Shown: positions 1 to 9,201, counted from the first letter of the stretch. The stretch is 64,000 nucleotides of DNA from Microbulbifer celer (GCF_020991125.1 NZ_CP087715.1:3134501-3198500), one strand, 5' to 3'. The notes: a model not told the origin generated them from the sequence alone. Program-made: numbers and translations.

Positions 1-579
1 CTGGCCTGGGGGGTCTTCATCTCCTGGGGATGGACCATGGTGGTGCACGTAGTAGCAAAGTTCTCCAGTGATATTGTCGCTGACTATATGGGCATCGCTG
101 ACAATTACCTGGCCTTTATCCTGATCAACGCCTTCTTTGCGTACAGTCTGACCTACGCCCATCAACTTCTGGATACCAAGCCAGAAGAGGAGACCCACGA
201 GACTGTCAGCGAAGAGGCGCCCTCGGAGCCGGCCATCACCAAGGTGCGCCACGCGATGGACGTGGACAAGATCTATCTGAAGAAGAACCTGAACCTGGAG
301 CAGTTCTCCGAGCGCATCGACCTGCCGCCGAAAGAAGTCTCCGGGGTGATCAACAAACACTTCGGTACCAACTTTTTCGAGTTCGTGAACAGCTATCGGG
401 TGGAGGCCGCCAAGACCCTGCTGGCAGATCCGGAGAAAGCGGATATGACGGTACTCGACGTGCTGCTGGAATCCGGCTTCAACAGTAAATCCGCCTTCCA
501 CCGTTTCTTCAGCCGTCTGGTCGGCATGTCGCCCACGGAATACCGCAAGCAGGCGCTGGCAGCCGAAGCCTCCAGCTGA
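1..579 (+). CDS. AraC-family transcriptional regulator with membrane segments (5' partial)
   Basis: The frame is open from the first base of the window, so the N-terminus is missing; 192 residues are visible. The visible part begins with two hydrophobic stretches (about residues 1-20 and 35-52), then an acidic linker, then a C-terminal AraC-type double helix-turn-helix domain of about 100 residues. The second helix-turn-helix carries the family pattern LLESGFNSKSAFHRFF followed by GMSPTEYRK. This architecture matches regulators in which a multi-pass membrane sensor is fused directly to an AraC DNA-binding domain. The signal and target genes cannot be read from the sequence. It could act on the adjacent chaperone/hydrolase pair or on the glucan locus downstream, but that is only proximity. 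The domain call is firm; the role is not. Confidence 0.85.
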   Translation: MAWGVFISWGWTMVVHVVAKFSSDIVADYMGIADNYLAFILINAFFAYSLTYAHQLLDTKPEEETHETVSEEAPSEPAITKVRHAMDVDKIYLKKNLNLEQFSERIDLPPKEVSGVINKHFGTNFFEFVNSYRVEAAKTLLADPEKADMTVLDVLLESGFNSKSAFHRFFSRLVGMSPTEYRKQALAAEASS

Positions 580-602
580 CATTCAACCTGGATGGGTGCC
601 CT

Positions 603-1526
603 CTAGGGCGCCCGGTCGAGATCGGCCAGGCGCTGCGCCTCGGCACTCCCCAACACCTCGCTGCGTGCGTCGAAGATCGCAGCTTCCGTGGCGCCCGACG
701 CACGCATCCGCGCAACTTTCGCCTCCAGCACCTTGCCTGCCAGCGGCGAGTCCATTCTGCTTGTCACGTGATTGAACTCTTCCCGTAGTACCGCCAGCTG
801 TTGCGCCCGCTGTTCCGCTGTCAGCTCACGATTTTGCGCTACCGCCAACGCAGTTGCCATGTACGGCAGCTGGGCTTCCTCTTCAGCAAACAGCTTGTTC
901 ACCACTTCCGGCGCAAAGTAACTGCGACGTATTTTTTTTATCTCGGCGTACTGTTCGGACTGAAACGCCACCCCATTTACCTCCTCGGCACCCGCTGTCA
1001 TCGCCAGCTGAAAGTCCTGCTCTGCCCGACGGAAATCAAAGTAATTCCGGGCCAACGCCATCAGCTGGTTGGCTACAGTTTCCGGTAGTGACGCTTCCAG
1101 CACCGTTCGCAATGTGACCATGGTGTCCGCGCTGGCAGAACCCTCCAGCTGAGTATGGAATTCTTTTAATGCGGCCAGCGTATTCCGATCCATCAACAAG
1201 TTACCATCGTGATCGAAGCTGAGCAGGAGCAAAGCATCAATAATGGCGACCGCCTCAACCGGGGGTACCGCGATATTTTCGGGTGATGATTCAACGCCAT
1301 CGACTGGTTCGGAGGCCACCTTCTGCTCCGGCAGGGCATGAGGCACTGAACGCATAGTTTTTCCTGATGCAGCGATTACATCTGGCGGTATTTCTGTATG
1401 CGGAGTTTTTACTTCCAGCGCAGGGTTTTCGTAGGGAAGAGCCGTCAACCAGACGGCAATCGCCACTGCCACCGCAACGATACCACCGAGAAAAAATCTG
1501 AAAATTTTTTCAATCGACTTTTTCAT
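603..1526 (-). CDS. Lipase secretion chaperone (LifO/Lif family) homologue
   Basis: A 307-residue protein anchored by one N-terminal membrane segment (about residues 11-28) with a helical periplasmic domain. In known systems such steric foldases help a secreted family I lipase fold before type II secretion. Family-like features are the run YFDFRRAEQDF, the segment YFAPEVVNKLFAEEEAQ, and the later LTAEQRAQQLAVLREEF. The frame stays open 20 codons further upstream, but the ATG at 1526 has a strong GGGAGG ribosome site and starts directly before the basic and hydrophobic anchor, so I use it. It is divergent from the PETase-like hydrolase at 1821. No classical family I lipase is adjacent, which is odd. 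The family assignment is fairly sure; the client is inference. Confidence 0.75.
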   Translation of the reverse strand: MKKSIEKIFRFFLGGIVAVAVAIAVWLTALPYENPALEVKTPHTEIPPDVIAASGKTMRSVPHALPEQKVASEPVDGVESSPENIAVPPVEAVAIIDALLLLSFDHDGNLLMDRNTLAALKEFHTQLEGSASADTMVTLRTVLEASLPETVANQLMALARNYFDFRRAEQDFQLAMTAGAEEVNGVAFQSEQYAEIKKIRRSYFAPEVVNKLFAEEEAQLPYMATALAVAQNRELTAEQRAQQLAVLREEFNHVTSRMDSPLAGKVLEAKVARMRASGATEAAIFDARSEVLGSAEAQRLADLDRAP

Positions 1527-1820
1527 TTTCCTCCCTCTCAGGTAATCAACCCGCGATATCCACCCATCACAACCGACTTGAGACAAATTACCGGATTCAA
1601 CAGTCAGCGCGCCAGTTGCAAATGAATGGATACAACGCCAGAAATACAGCAGAAGACAGAAACAGGATTTTTTGGTGGGTTATGTACTATTGGGACTATC
1701 GACGAGCCGCCTATGATTTTCTCGCTCGCGGAGAAAATCTATACAAACTCAAATCCGGGAGCCCCGATAACCGAAAAATTCGGTTCAAGAATAATTGTAA
1801 TAAAAGAGGCTACGACGATA
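1527..1820. promoter_or_regulatory. Divergent intergenic region with a 9-bp dyad
   Basis: This stretch of 294 bases separates the chaperone from the hydrolase and must hold both promoters. It contains a perfect dyad, GATTTTCTC at 1715-1723 and GAGAAAATC at 1731-1739, about 80-105 bases upstream of the hydrolase ATG. A shorter hairpin (CCGAA, three bases, TTCGG) lies near 1770-1782. Either could be an operator or a structure in the 5' leader. I could not assign a convincing -10/-35 pair. An ORF that extends upstream through this region is open but has no ribosome site. Confidence 0.35.
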
Positions 1821-2717
1821 ATGAAGAGAAAACTGGTACAGAATTTACTCCCCACACTCGGGGTTTTACTGGGTGGGCTACTGGCTGCGACTGCGGTACA
1901 GGCACAAGGCTGCCCTTCTGATGCCATCTGTCGCGATGAATACTCCCCGGGCAACTACAGCGATAACGGCCCGTATGATTACGACAGTTACACCATGCCC
2001 TACTTGTCCACTCCCGGTGGCGCAACCGTTTACTATCCCACCGATGCGGCGCCGCCCTACTCCCTGCTTGTATTTACTCCGCCTTACACCGGCACCCAGC
2101 CCTGGTACCGGGACTGGGGTCCGTTCTTTGCGTCACACGGTATTGTAATGGTAACAATGGACACCCGTACCACCCTAGACAGCGTAGATTCCCGGGCTCG
2201 CCAGCAACAGGATGTGCTGGATGCAATGAAAGGGGAAAACACACGTTTCGGCAGCCCGCTACGCGGGCAACTGGACACGAGCCGTTTCGGTGCCACCGGC
2301 TGGTCCATGGGCGGCGGTGCCACCTGGATTTCATCAGCGGAGTATAGCGGCCTGAAAACCGCAATGTCTTTTGCAGGGCACAATCTTACCGCCGTCGACA
2401 GCGATTCCAGTGGCCGCAATACCCGTATCCCCACCATTCTGTTCAATGGTGCACTGGATACGACTTACCTCGGTGGCCTCGGACAGAGTGATGGGGTATA
2501 TCGCAATATTCCCTGGGGCGTACCCAAGCTGTTCTACGAAGTTTCCAATGTGGGGCACTTTGACTGGGGTGGTCCGGAAGATGCCAACCGCTATGTAGGG
2601 CAGCTGGCACTGGCGTTCCAGAAGACCTTTCTCGACGGGGATACGCGCTGGGCGCAGTACCTGGATCGCCCACCGTTCTACGTCGCCACCTTTGAAAGCG
2701 CCAACATCCCCGACTGA
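1821..2717 (+). CDS. Secreted PETase-like polyester hydrolase (alpha/beta hydrolase)
   Basis: A 298-residue exported serine hydrolase. Residues 1-28 form a signal peptide ending AVQA. The mature part follows the PET hydrolase/cutinase-like family closely: an oxyanion tyrosine in PPYTGTQ, WGPFFASHGI, the nucleophile elbow GWSMGG with Ser162, Asp213 in GALDTTY, His246 in VGHFDW, and the family-typical DGDTRW near the end. The likely reaction is hydrolysis of polyester or ester substrates outside the cell. It differs from IsPETase: the segment equivalent to the subsite tryptophan (APWD in IsPETase) reads AGHN, and the catalytic domain has no cysteines, so the conserved C-terminal disulfide is absent. 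I chose ATG 1821 because it has an AAGAGG site and begins the signal peptide. Substrate is unproven; it could be a natural polyester or a PHA-type substrate. Confidence 0.85.
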   Translation: MKRKLVQNLLPTLGVLLGGLLAATAVQAQGCPSDAICRDEYSPGNYSDNGPYDYDSYTMPYLSTPGGATVYYPTDAAPPYSLLVFTPPYTGTQPWYRDWGPFFASHGIVMVTMDTRTTLDSVDSRARQQQDVLDAMKGENTRFGSPLRGQLDTSRFGATGWSMGGGATWISSAEYSGLKTAMSFAGHNLTAVDSDSSGRNTRIPTILFNGALDTTYLGGLGQSDGVYRNIPWGVPKLFYEVSNVGHFDWGGPEDANRYVGQLALAFQKTFLDGDTRWAQYLDRPPFYVATFESANIPD

Positions 2718-2747
2718 TTACAGGGTTTCCGGTTGGTATTTATTACC

Positions 2748-2782
2748 GGGCGAGTACGACACTTTCGTTGTTGCACTCGCCC
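2748..2782. terminator. Hairpin between convergent genes
   Basis: An inverted repeat (GGGCGAGT at 2748-2755 and ACTCGCCC at 2775-2782) lies between the stop codons of the plus-strand hydrolase and the minus-strand GH16 gene. It has no clear T-run on either side. Its position suits a bidirectional terminator. Confidence 0.45.
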
Positions 2783-2814
2783 TGGTGTTGCACTCGTCCT
2801 CTTTCATCCATTAC

Positions 2815-4065
2815 TCAAAGAGGACGATACATCCGCACGTAATCCACCTCCATCCTTCTCGGCCAGATTTCCGGGTCCACGCCTTCCACGCCGCCCCAGT
2901 TTCCGCCGATGGCGAGATTGAGTATCACGTAAAAAGGCTTGTTGAACGGCCAGGATTCCCAGCCGTTGCCGTCGTTGATGTAGGTGAAGTAGTGCACGTC
3001 GTCGATAAAGAAGTCCATGCGATCCCGATCCCACTCCACTGCGTACTCATGGAATGCCGAACTCACATCCTCCATCATCACCGAGCCCTTGCGCTGCATA
3101 CCGTTGACCCAGTAATACGCCTTGTTGTGAACCGTCGCATGTACCTGGCCCTGGTCGTAGCCCACGTGTTCCATGATGTCGATCTCGCCGCTGTCTGGCC
3201 AACCTTTGCCGTAACCGAGAAAATCCGTAGGCATCATCCAGATAGCAGGCCAGGTGCCACGGCCGGCTGGCAGCTTCGCACGTACTTCCACACGGCCGTA
3301 GAGCAGATCCCCTTTGTTCCGTGAATGGATGCGCCCGGAAGTGTAGTCCGCCCCTTTATAATCTTCCCTGTGTCCTTCCACTACCAGGACGCCATCCTGC
3401 ACACGAATATTTTCCGGCCGGCCCGTGTAGTACTGCAACTCGTCGTTGACCCAGCCCGGGGGCTGCACTTCGACGTTCCACTTCTCCTGGTCAGGCGCGC
3501 CCTTGTAATCGAACTCGTCGGACCAATAGAGCTGCCACTCCCGATCGTGGCTGTGGGGCTCTGTCACCAGCAGAGCGCTTAGTGACGCGGGCCCTTGATC
3601 GCCGCGAAAGTCGATATTCAGCTCACCGTCCCCCACCACAATATTGGGAATGGTTACGCTGTAGGCGGTGTTGATTGCACCACTGATATCCCGCACATCC
3701 AGCGCTGCGATACGCTCGCGTCCTTCCACGTCAATAGAAAAGGTACGCTCGCCGGGCTTGTCCGCATCACTTTCCGCAAAGCGTAAGGTCAGATTATAAC
3801 GGCCATCGGGCAGCGCTTTCCCGTAGGAAAAATCCACCCCACGGCGCTCACTCCGATACAGCTCCGGGTTGTGGCTGGCTTTAATTTTTCCACTGAGCGT
3901 TTCCACCGAGCCACCATTGAAACCCTCGTCCGCACCGTAAGTAATGCCGTCTGTGGATTCGAAAACGCCACCGCCCACGTTGACGGCCCAGACCGGCGGA
4001 TTTTCGGCGCCGGCAGCCAGCGCGGGAATACCCAACAAAGCGAGGGATAAAAACTTCTTCTTCAC
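2815..4065 (-). CDS. Secreted GH16 beta-glucanase with N-terminal malectin-like domain
   Basis: A 416-residue exported endo-beta-glucanase, probably beta-1,3-glucanase (laminarinase). A signal peptide (KKKFLSLALLGIPALAAGA) is followed by a malectin-like beta-sandwich at about residues 26-168 and a GH16 catalytic domain at about 179-416. The active-site pattern is WPDSGEIDIMEHVG, with Glu294 as nucleophile, Asp296 as helper and Glu299 as acid/base. I use the GTG at 4065 because GGAGG lies five bases upstream and the signal peptide begins there; ATG starts at 4077 and 4092 are alternatives but would overlap that ribosome site. It is the last gene of the GH3-GH16-GH16 run. The malectin-like domain probably binds glucan. 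Fine substrate specificity is inferred from locus context. Confidence 0.9.
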   Translation of the reverse strand: MKKKFLSLALLGIPALAAGAENPPVWAVNVGGGVFESTDGITYGADEGFNGGSVETLSGKIKASHNPELYRSERRGVDFSYGKALPDGRYNLTLRFAESDADKPGERTFSIDVEGRERIAALDVRDISGAINTAYSVTIPNIVVGDGELNIDFRGDQGPASLSALLVTEPHSHDREWQLYWSDEFDYKGAPDQEKWNVEVQPPGWVNDELQYYTGRPENIRVQDGVLVVEGHREDYKGADYTSGRIHSRNKGDLLYGRVEVRAKLPAGRGTWPAIWMMPTDFLGYGKGWPDSGEIDIMEHVGYDQGQVHATVHNKAYYWVNGMQRKGSVMMEDVSSAFHEYAVEWDRDRMDFFIDDVHYFTYINDGNGWESWPFNKPFYVILNLAIGGNWGGVEGVDPEIWPRRMEVDYVRMYRPL

Positions 4066-4128
4066 GGACACCTCCATGCCACCATTTTGCACCCGGCGAT
4101 ACCTATCGCCAGGTGCATACTACTTATT

Positions 4129-6183
4129 TCACTGATTTTTCGGCGGCTTTCCGCAGCGTTTCGCCTCACCGAATACTGGGTGCGGCAAGCCGTCCCGACC
4201 GCAGCCGCGAGGCCCTTTGCCTTCACCATTGCCACGGTTTGGTTTGGATCTCGCGTCATTGCCATCGTCTCTGGAAGCTCCGCCCGACAGATAGACATTA
4301 TCGATGGAAAGATCGACCACCTCACCAAAACCCAACACCTGGAACAGCTGACGCACATCGGTGATTTCCAGATCGGCCGCCAGATCGGACAACGGAATCA
4401 CTACATCGTGCCACTGGCCGTCGCGGGCAAATCCGTAGGGATCATTTCCCGGGGCAAAGGTTGCCCAGGTCTGGCCGATGTCCTGCACATTGCCGCTCTT
4501 CATGCCGATACGGAATTCAGTCTGGTCGGTGGTACGCATGGAGAAGTGCAGTGCCGCTTCTTCATTATCAAACGCACTCAGATCGAAGCCCTCACGAGCG
4601 GCAAAGCCCATGCCGAACCACCCCAGGCCGTTGGAAGCGAGGTTCAGGGCGCTGTTCCCTTCCAGCGGGTTGCCGTGAGACAGAGACAGCGTGCCTTCCC
4701 ATACGAACAGATCGCTGTTGTTTCCTTCAACCAGGGCGCCGGCAGAAGTATTGGCTTCGGTTTCGGTATAAATGCCAAAGCTTCCACCTTCCGGCGCCGG
4801 CAGCGCGGTGCTTTCGGTGAGATAGATATTGTCTATGGCAATATCGAAGGCTTCCCCCGGTGCCGGGCCGGAAATGGCAAACAGGGTCTGCACGGTTTCC
4901 ATATCCACACCGCCGAACTTCGACAGCGGAATACTCACGTGATGCCAGGCACCGTCGCGCACCAGGCCATACTGTTCACCACCTTCTGCCAGCACAACTG
5001 TGCCCTGGCCGCCGGCTGTACTCATCATGTGTACTTCAATATTCACATCACTCTGCACCTGCATGTCGAACTCAAGAGTGCCGTGCTTGTAGTTGTGCAG
5101 GTTGTAGTCCGGGTGCAGTAATCCCATGCCCCACCAGTTGCCGGGCTGCACGCTGAACGCCAGTGACTCGGAACCTTCGAAAGGAACAGCGCTGGCCTCT
5201 ACCATGTTGTTCCACACATACAGGTTGGTATTGTCTTCCCAGTCCAGCGCACTTTCCACCGGGTGGGTTTCGGTGAGGATACCGAAATCACCGGAGACGT
5301 AGTGTTCACTCGCCACTTCCAGCTCGGTGTGCTCGTTGGCATACAGGCGCACGTAATCCACATACATTTTTGCCGGGAAGTCTGCGGTGATCTGTGCGGG
5401 GTCGGTGATCTCGACGAAGTTCCAACCGCCTACGGCAAGGTTCAGCAGGATGTGCATGGGATTGTCGCGAAATTCCGACAGTTCCGGGGCGCTGGTGTCC
5501 ATAGTGAGGACAGTGGTGTCGTCCACAGAGATCACCACCTCTTCCGGCGTCCAGTCCAGGCGGTAGATGTGATAATCCGTATAGAGCGGATCAGCCAGTA
5601 CAGCGTGCCGGGAATGGGAGGCCTGCAGCCAGTCGCTCCAGGTACCGGTTTCATGCCACCAGTGCACCGCACCGGATACCGCATGGTTGACGGTGCCATC
5701 TTCCATGGCGGATTTGAATCCGGCTTCGAGGATGTCAATTTCACCGGACTTGGGCCAGCCGTCGACACCGTAGTTGTCGCCCAGCATCCAGAAGGCCGGC
5801 CACAGGCCGTTGTCCAGTTTCGGCAGTTTAATCCGTGCTTCCAGGGTGCCGAACTTGAATCCCACCCGGCCATTGGTGTGCAGGCGGGCGGAGGTGAACG
5901 GCTTGCCTTCGTAGTCTTCACGGCGCGCTTCGATCACCAGATTGCCGTCTTCGATATAGGCATTGTTCTGGGATGCGGTGTAGAACTGCATTTCACCGTT
6001 ACCAAAACCGCTGCCGCCGGTGTTGTAGGTCCATACGCTGCGATCGATCTGCTCACCGTCGAACTCATCCGACCACACCGGGTCAGCTTGCGCGTGCGCA
6101 GTGATAGAGGCCAGCGGCTGAACCGCCAGGCACAGTGCGCCAATCAAGACACGTTGATTGGACAATAGCTTGGTTATTTTCAT
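4129..6183 (-). CDS. Secreted GH16 beta-glucanase with two C-terminal carbohydrate-binding-like repeats
   Basis: A 684-residue exported enzyme: signal peptide ending TAHA, GH16 domain at about residues 34-285 with WPKSGEIDILEAGF (Glu148, Asp150, Glu153), then two tandem modules of about 165 residues (roughly 295-460 and 465-630). The tail is basic, glycine-rich and contains two cysteines. The two modules share FGI[LY]TET, LYVW/LFVW, a WWGMGLL or WFGMGF stretch and IDN[IV]YL, so they are an internal duplication. They resemble the galactose-binding-like domain at the C-terminus of ExoP-type GH3 enzymes. The likely role is extracellular laminarin cleavage with added glucan affinity. ATG 6183 has GGGAG six bases upstream, which decides the start. 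Confidence 0.9.
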   Translation of the reverse strand: MKITKLLSNQRVLIGALCLAVQPLASITAHAQADPVWSDEFDGEQIDRSVWTYNTGGSGFGNGEMQFYTASQNNAYIEDGNLVIEARREDYEGKPFTSARLHTNGRVGFKFGTLEARIKLPKLDNGLWPAFWMLGDNYGVDGWPKSGEIDILEAGFKSAMEDGTVNHAVSGAVHWWHETGTWSDWLQASHSRHAVLADPLYTDYHIYRLDWTPEEVVISVDDTTVLTMDTSAPELSEFRDNPMHILLNLAVGGWNFVEITDPAQITADFPAKMYVDYVRLYANEHTELEVASEHYVSGDFGILTETHPVESALDWEDNTNLYVWNNMVEASAVPFEGSESLAFSVQPGNWWGMGLLHPDYNLHNYKHGTLEFDMQVQSDVNIEVHMMSTAGGQGTVVLAEGGEQYGLVRDGAWHHVSIPLSKFGGVDMETVQTLFAISGPAPGEAFDIAIDNIYLTESTALPAPEGGSFGIYTETEANTSAGALVEGNNSDLFVWEGTLSLSHGNPLEGNSALNLASNGLGWFGMGFAAREGFDLSAFDNEEAALHFSMRTTDQTEFRIGMKSGNVQDIGQTWATFAPGNDPYGFARDGQWHDVVIPLSDLAADLEITDVRQLFQVLGFGEVVDLSIDNVYLSGGASRDDGNDARSKPNRGNGEGKGPRGCGRDGLPHPVFGEAKRCGKPPKNQ

Positions 6184-6507
6184 TATGTCTCCCATCGAAC
6201 TTCTTTGTATTTATTGTCGGATCGGGATGTAAAACTCGGCTCATACCATCCGAATGAAAATTCAGCGCGCAGGAAGCCTTTGCGGATAACCAGAGAAACT
6301 TATCCACAAAGCCTGATCAGATCAGGGTTTTACTGCTTGCTGTTCGGGGTACTGCTTTCTGAAGCCGCGAACGGCGATATTATTGTTGTTATCCATATTT
6401 TGTAATCAGTTTCCGGCCACCACCTTGTGGGTGGATCGCGGAGCCCGGCTGCCGGAAAGATGGATGTGGCAGCCGGGCTTGCGGTCAGTCAAATTAACTC
6501 AACTTCA
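6184..6507. promoter_or_regulatory. Intergenic region between GH3 and GH16 genes, with a 15-bp perfect dyad
   Basis: This stretch of 324 bases holds the terminator-like hairpin of the GH3 gene at its upstream end. A perfect palindrome lies at 6312-6326 (CCTGATC, A, GATCAGG), about 130-143 bases before the GH16 start codon, at a distance like that of the shared operator found elsewhere in the locus but with a different sequence. I see no gene here and no clear promoter boxes. Confidence 0.3.
6442..6479 (-). terminator. Strong hairpin after the GH3 gene
   Basis: AGCCCGGCTGCC at 6442-6453 pairs perfectly with GGCAGCCGGGCT at 6468-6479, leaving a 14-base loop, about 30 bases past the GH3 stop codon. 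No T-run follows, so it may attenuate or stabilise the transcript rather than terminate cleanly. Confidence 0.5.
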
Positions 6508-9054
6508 TTAACCGCAGTTGATATCCGCCTCGGACTTGGCGGCGATACGAATATCGTGAATCGTGAGATCCAGTTTGCCAGCGGTGCGCACATAGAATGG
6601 AGAAAGCACCATATCCATTTTCGCCCCGCCTTTTGCCAGGCACTGCAGATCCACGGCAACGGTTTTCCATTCACCTGCGGTTGTGCCACTCAACAGTTCA
6701 GTGATGGACTGCTCGGCACCACAATCCTGGCCACAGTACATACCCAGGTTTACTGCATCGCTTGGCGCGCCATCGACTTTTACATCAAATACCAGCGCGC
6801 CCTGATTGCTCAGGTAAGCGGAGAGATCGGTACGGCTATTGGCAAAGAAACCGGCTACCGCATTGCCTTCACCGGTCCACTGCACACGACGGCTGTCTTC
6901 CTGCACGTTGCGGTCGACGGATTGCACGCTGATGCCCTGTAGCTTGGCGACACTGCTGGTAATTTCAGACTGGTTGTTGCCGGCATCGGTTACCTGGAAG
7001 CTCCACGGATCCAGTGCGCGACCGTTGAATACCGCCAGCGTTTCGTTGCCTTTGGAGGCTTTCAGGCCGCTCTCTTCAGACAACGCGGCAATCTGCACCT
7101 GGCTCTGGTAATCCAGACCGTAGCCGTAGTTGAACTGCGCCAGCGCTTCGTTTTCGCCGGGGTTACGCAGGGTGGGCTGGGCATCGTTCGGCCAGGAGAA
7201 GGTCAGCTGACCTTTGAAGTTATAATTCACTTCACCATTGGCCTTGCGGAAGATCACGTCGGCAACACCACCGCCCTCGGTACCCGGCTGCCAGATGACA
7301 GCAAAGGCATCAGACGCGTTGATTTCAGGGTTGGTCCACAATGGGCGGCCGGTAATGAACAGGGAAACCACCGGAATGCCCTGCTCTTTCAGGCTTTGCA
7401 GCAGCGCCAGGTCGCGCTCGCCCGGGTAATCCAGGTTGGAAATATCGCCCTGCATTTCCGCATAGGGGTCCTCACCGAACACAACAATGGCCACATCCGG
7501 CTTCTGCTCGAAGCTGCCATCTTCCGACAGCTCTGCGGTGCCACCGGCAGACTCAACCGCCTCGGCAATACCACCGTACACAGAGGTACCACCGGGGAAG
7601 TCGCTGTTCTGGTTGCCGGTACCCTGCCAAGTGATGCTCCAGCCACCAGCCTGCTTGCCGATATTGTCGGCGCCGTCACCGGCGACCAGCACGCGCTGAT
7701 CACGGGCCAGCGGCAGCAGGTTGTCGTTGTTTTTCAGCAGCACCAGGGATTCGCGCACCGCCTGACGGGCGATGGCGCGGTGCTCGGCGGCACCGATCAG
7801 GGATTCATCACCGGCGTTAGCGCGCTCGGACGGCAGCCCCGCCTCGAACAGACCAGAGCGCATTTTCACTCGCAGGATGCGGCGCACCGCATCGTCGAGA
7901 CGCTCTGCAGAAATTTCGCCGCTCTTCGCCTGTGCCACGGTATTCGCGTAGAGTTCCTTCCAGCTCGGGTCCGGCGCCATAAACATATCAAGGCCGGCGT
8001 TGATTGCCTGCGGGCAGCTTTCATTGGTACAGCCATTGACGAACTGGTGGCCGGCCCAGTCGCCAACCACAAAACCGTCAAATCCCAGACGGTCTTTGAG
8101 CACATCGGTCATCAGGTACTTGTGGCCGTGCATCTTCTCGCCGTTCCAGCTGCTGAAGGAGGCCATCACCGACTGCACGCCGGCTTCGATGGCAGAGAAG
8201 TAACCCTGCGCATGGATCTCAACCAGCTCTTTTTCGCTCATCACTGCGTCACCGCGGTCGATGCCGTTCTCGGTGCCGCCATCGGCCAGGAAGTGCTTGG
8301 CGGTGCCGATCACATGCTTGCCGTGCAGCAGCTCTTCACTGTCGTGGGCGCCCTGTAGGCCTTCCACCAGTTTGCCGGCGTAGTCATACACCACCTGAGG
8401 ATCTTCGGAATAGGATTCGTAGGTGCGACCCCAGCGGTCGTCACGCACTACTGCGAGGGTGGGCGCGAAGATCCAGTCGATGCCGGTCGCGCGCACTTCG
8501 GCCGCAGTGGCGGCACCGATCTGGCGCATCAGTTCGGGATTCTGGGTGGCGCCGAGAGCGATGTTATGGGGGAATAGGGTCGCGCCGATCACGTTGTTGT
8601 GGCCGTGTACGGCGTCGGTGCCCCAGATCATGGGGATGCCGACTCCACCGTCACTGGTGTCGATGGAGGCTTTGTAGTACTCGTCCGCCAGTGCGACCCA
8701 ATCGTCCACGGTTGCGTGTTTGTTGTCGCCGGGGAAGGCGCCGCCGCCGTTCAGGATGGAGCCGATATTGTATTGCTTCACTTCTTCCGGGGTGGCCGCA
8801 CGGATTTCCACCTGCACCATCTGGCCGACTTTTTCTTCCACGGTCATTTTGGCGAGCAGCTCGTCGATGCGCGCTTCGATGGCCGGATCTTTCTCAATGG
8901 GACTGGTCAATTGCGGCCAGGCATCATTGACGCTGACACCTTCCGTTTTCGGCTTGGCGGCCGCTTTCTGTTCGACCTGTTCACCGCAGCCGGCGAGCCC
9001 ACCGCCGGCTATCAGACCGGAGATGACCCCCAGCAGAATTCGCTTCTTCATCAC
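6508..9054 (-). CDS. GH3 beta-glucosidase / exo-beta-glucan glucohydrolase, lipoprotein (ExoP type)
   Basis: An 848-residue enzyme expected to release glucose from the non-reducing ends of beta-1,3/1,4-gluco-oligosaccharides. The N-terminus is a lipoprotein signal with lipobox LAGC (Cys23), so it is membrane-anchored. The GH3 (alpha/beta)8 domain carries the nucleophile Asp332 in FVVGDWAGH; the second domain has GEDPYAEMQGD, supplying the acid/base glutamate. A C-terminal galactose-binding-like module (about residues 685-848) matches the ExoP-type extension. A GTG at 9054 and an ATG at 9051 both fit; GTG has better spacing from GGGAG. The shared operator-like site lies about 115-150 bases upstream. 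It probably trims oligosaccharides made by the neighbouring GH16 enzymes. Confidence 0.92.
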   Translation of the reverse strand: MMKKRILLGVISGLIAGGGLAGCGEQVEQKAAAKPKTEGVSVNDAWPQLTSPIEKDPAIEARIDELLAKMTVEEKVGQMVQVEIRAATPEEVKQYNIGSILNGGGAFPGDNKHATVDDWVALADEYYKASIDTSDGGVGIPMIWGTDAVHGHNNVIGATLFPHNIALGATQNPELMRQIGAATAAEVRATGIDWIFAPTLAVVRDDRWGRTYESYSEDPQVVYDYAGKLVEGLQGAHDSEELLHGKHVIGTAKHFLADGGTENGIDRGDAVMSEKELVEIHAQGYFSAIEAGVQSVMASFSSWNGEKMHGHKYLMTDVLKDRLGFDGFVVGDWAGHQFVNGCTNESCPQAINAGLDMFMAPDPSWKELYANTVAQAKSGEISAERLDDAVRRILRVKMRSGLFEAGLPSERANAGDESLIGAAEHRAIARQAVRESLVLLKNNDNLLPLARDQRVLVAGDGADNIGKQAGGWSITWQGTGNQNSDFPGGTSVYGGIAEAVESAGGTAELSEDGSFEQKPDVAIVVFGEDPYAEMQGDISNLDYPGERDLALLQSLKEQGIPVVSLFITGRPLWTNPEINASDAFAVIWQPGTEGGGVADVIFRKANGEVNYNFKGQLTFSWPNDAQPTLRNPGENEALAQFNYGYGLDYQSQVQIAALSEESGLKASKGNETLAVFNGRALDPWSFQVTDAGNNQSEITSSVAKLQGISVQSVDRNVQEDSRRVQWTGEGNAVAGFFANSRTDLSAYLSNQGALVFDVKVDGAPSDAVNLGMYCGQDCGAEQSITELLSGTTAGEWKTVAVDLQCLAKGGAKMDMVLSPFYVRTAGKLDLTIHDIRIAAKSEADINCG

Positions 9055-9166
9055 CGCTACACTCCCATCAATTTCCTGGCTGGTTATTCTTGTGACTCAA
9101 TGTCTATTACCGGTTCTGTTGAACACGGCTCTGTCAGTATTCGTTGTACCCACTGCACGAAAAAGG

Positions 9167-9201
9167 GTCGTCCCACTTTGAAATCCGCCAACAAAATGGT
9201 G
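9167..9201 (-). promoter_or_regulatory. Shared palindromic operator-like site A (GH3 promoter)
   Basis: GTCG precedes CCCACTTTG (9172-9180), then 11 bases, then CAAAATGGTG (9192-9201). The same bipartite arrangement occurs upstream of three other minus-strand genes of the glucan locus. A second, looser pair follows here: CCACCTTG at about 9206-9213 and CAAAATGGGAC at 9231-9241. The binding regulator is unknown. Confidence 0.6.

Noticed and set aside
8000-8358. Plus-strand open frames opposite the GH3 gene
   Set aside because: They are shadows of a high-GC coding strand; the minus-strand frame has clear GH3 active-site motifs.
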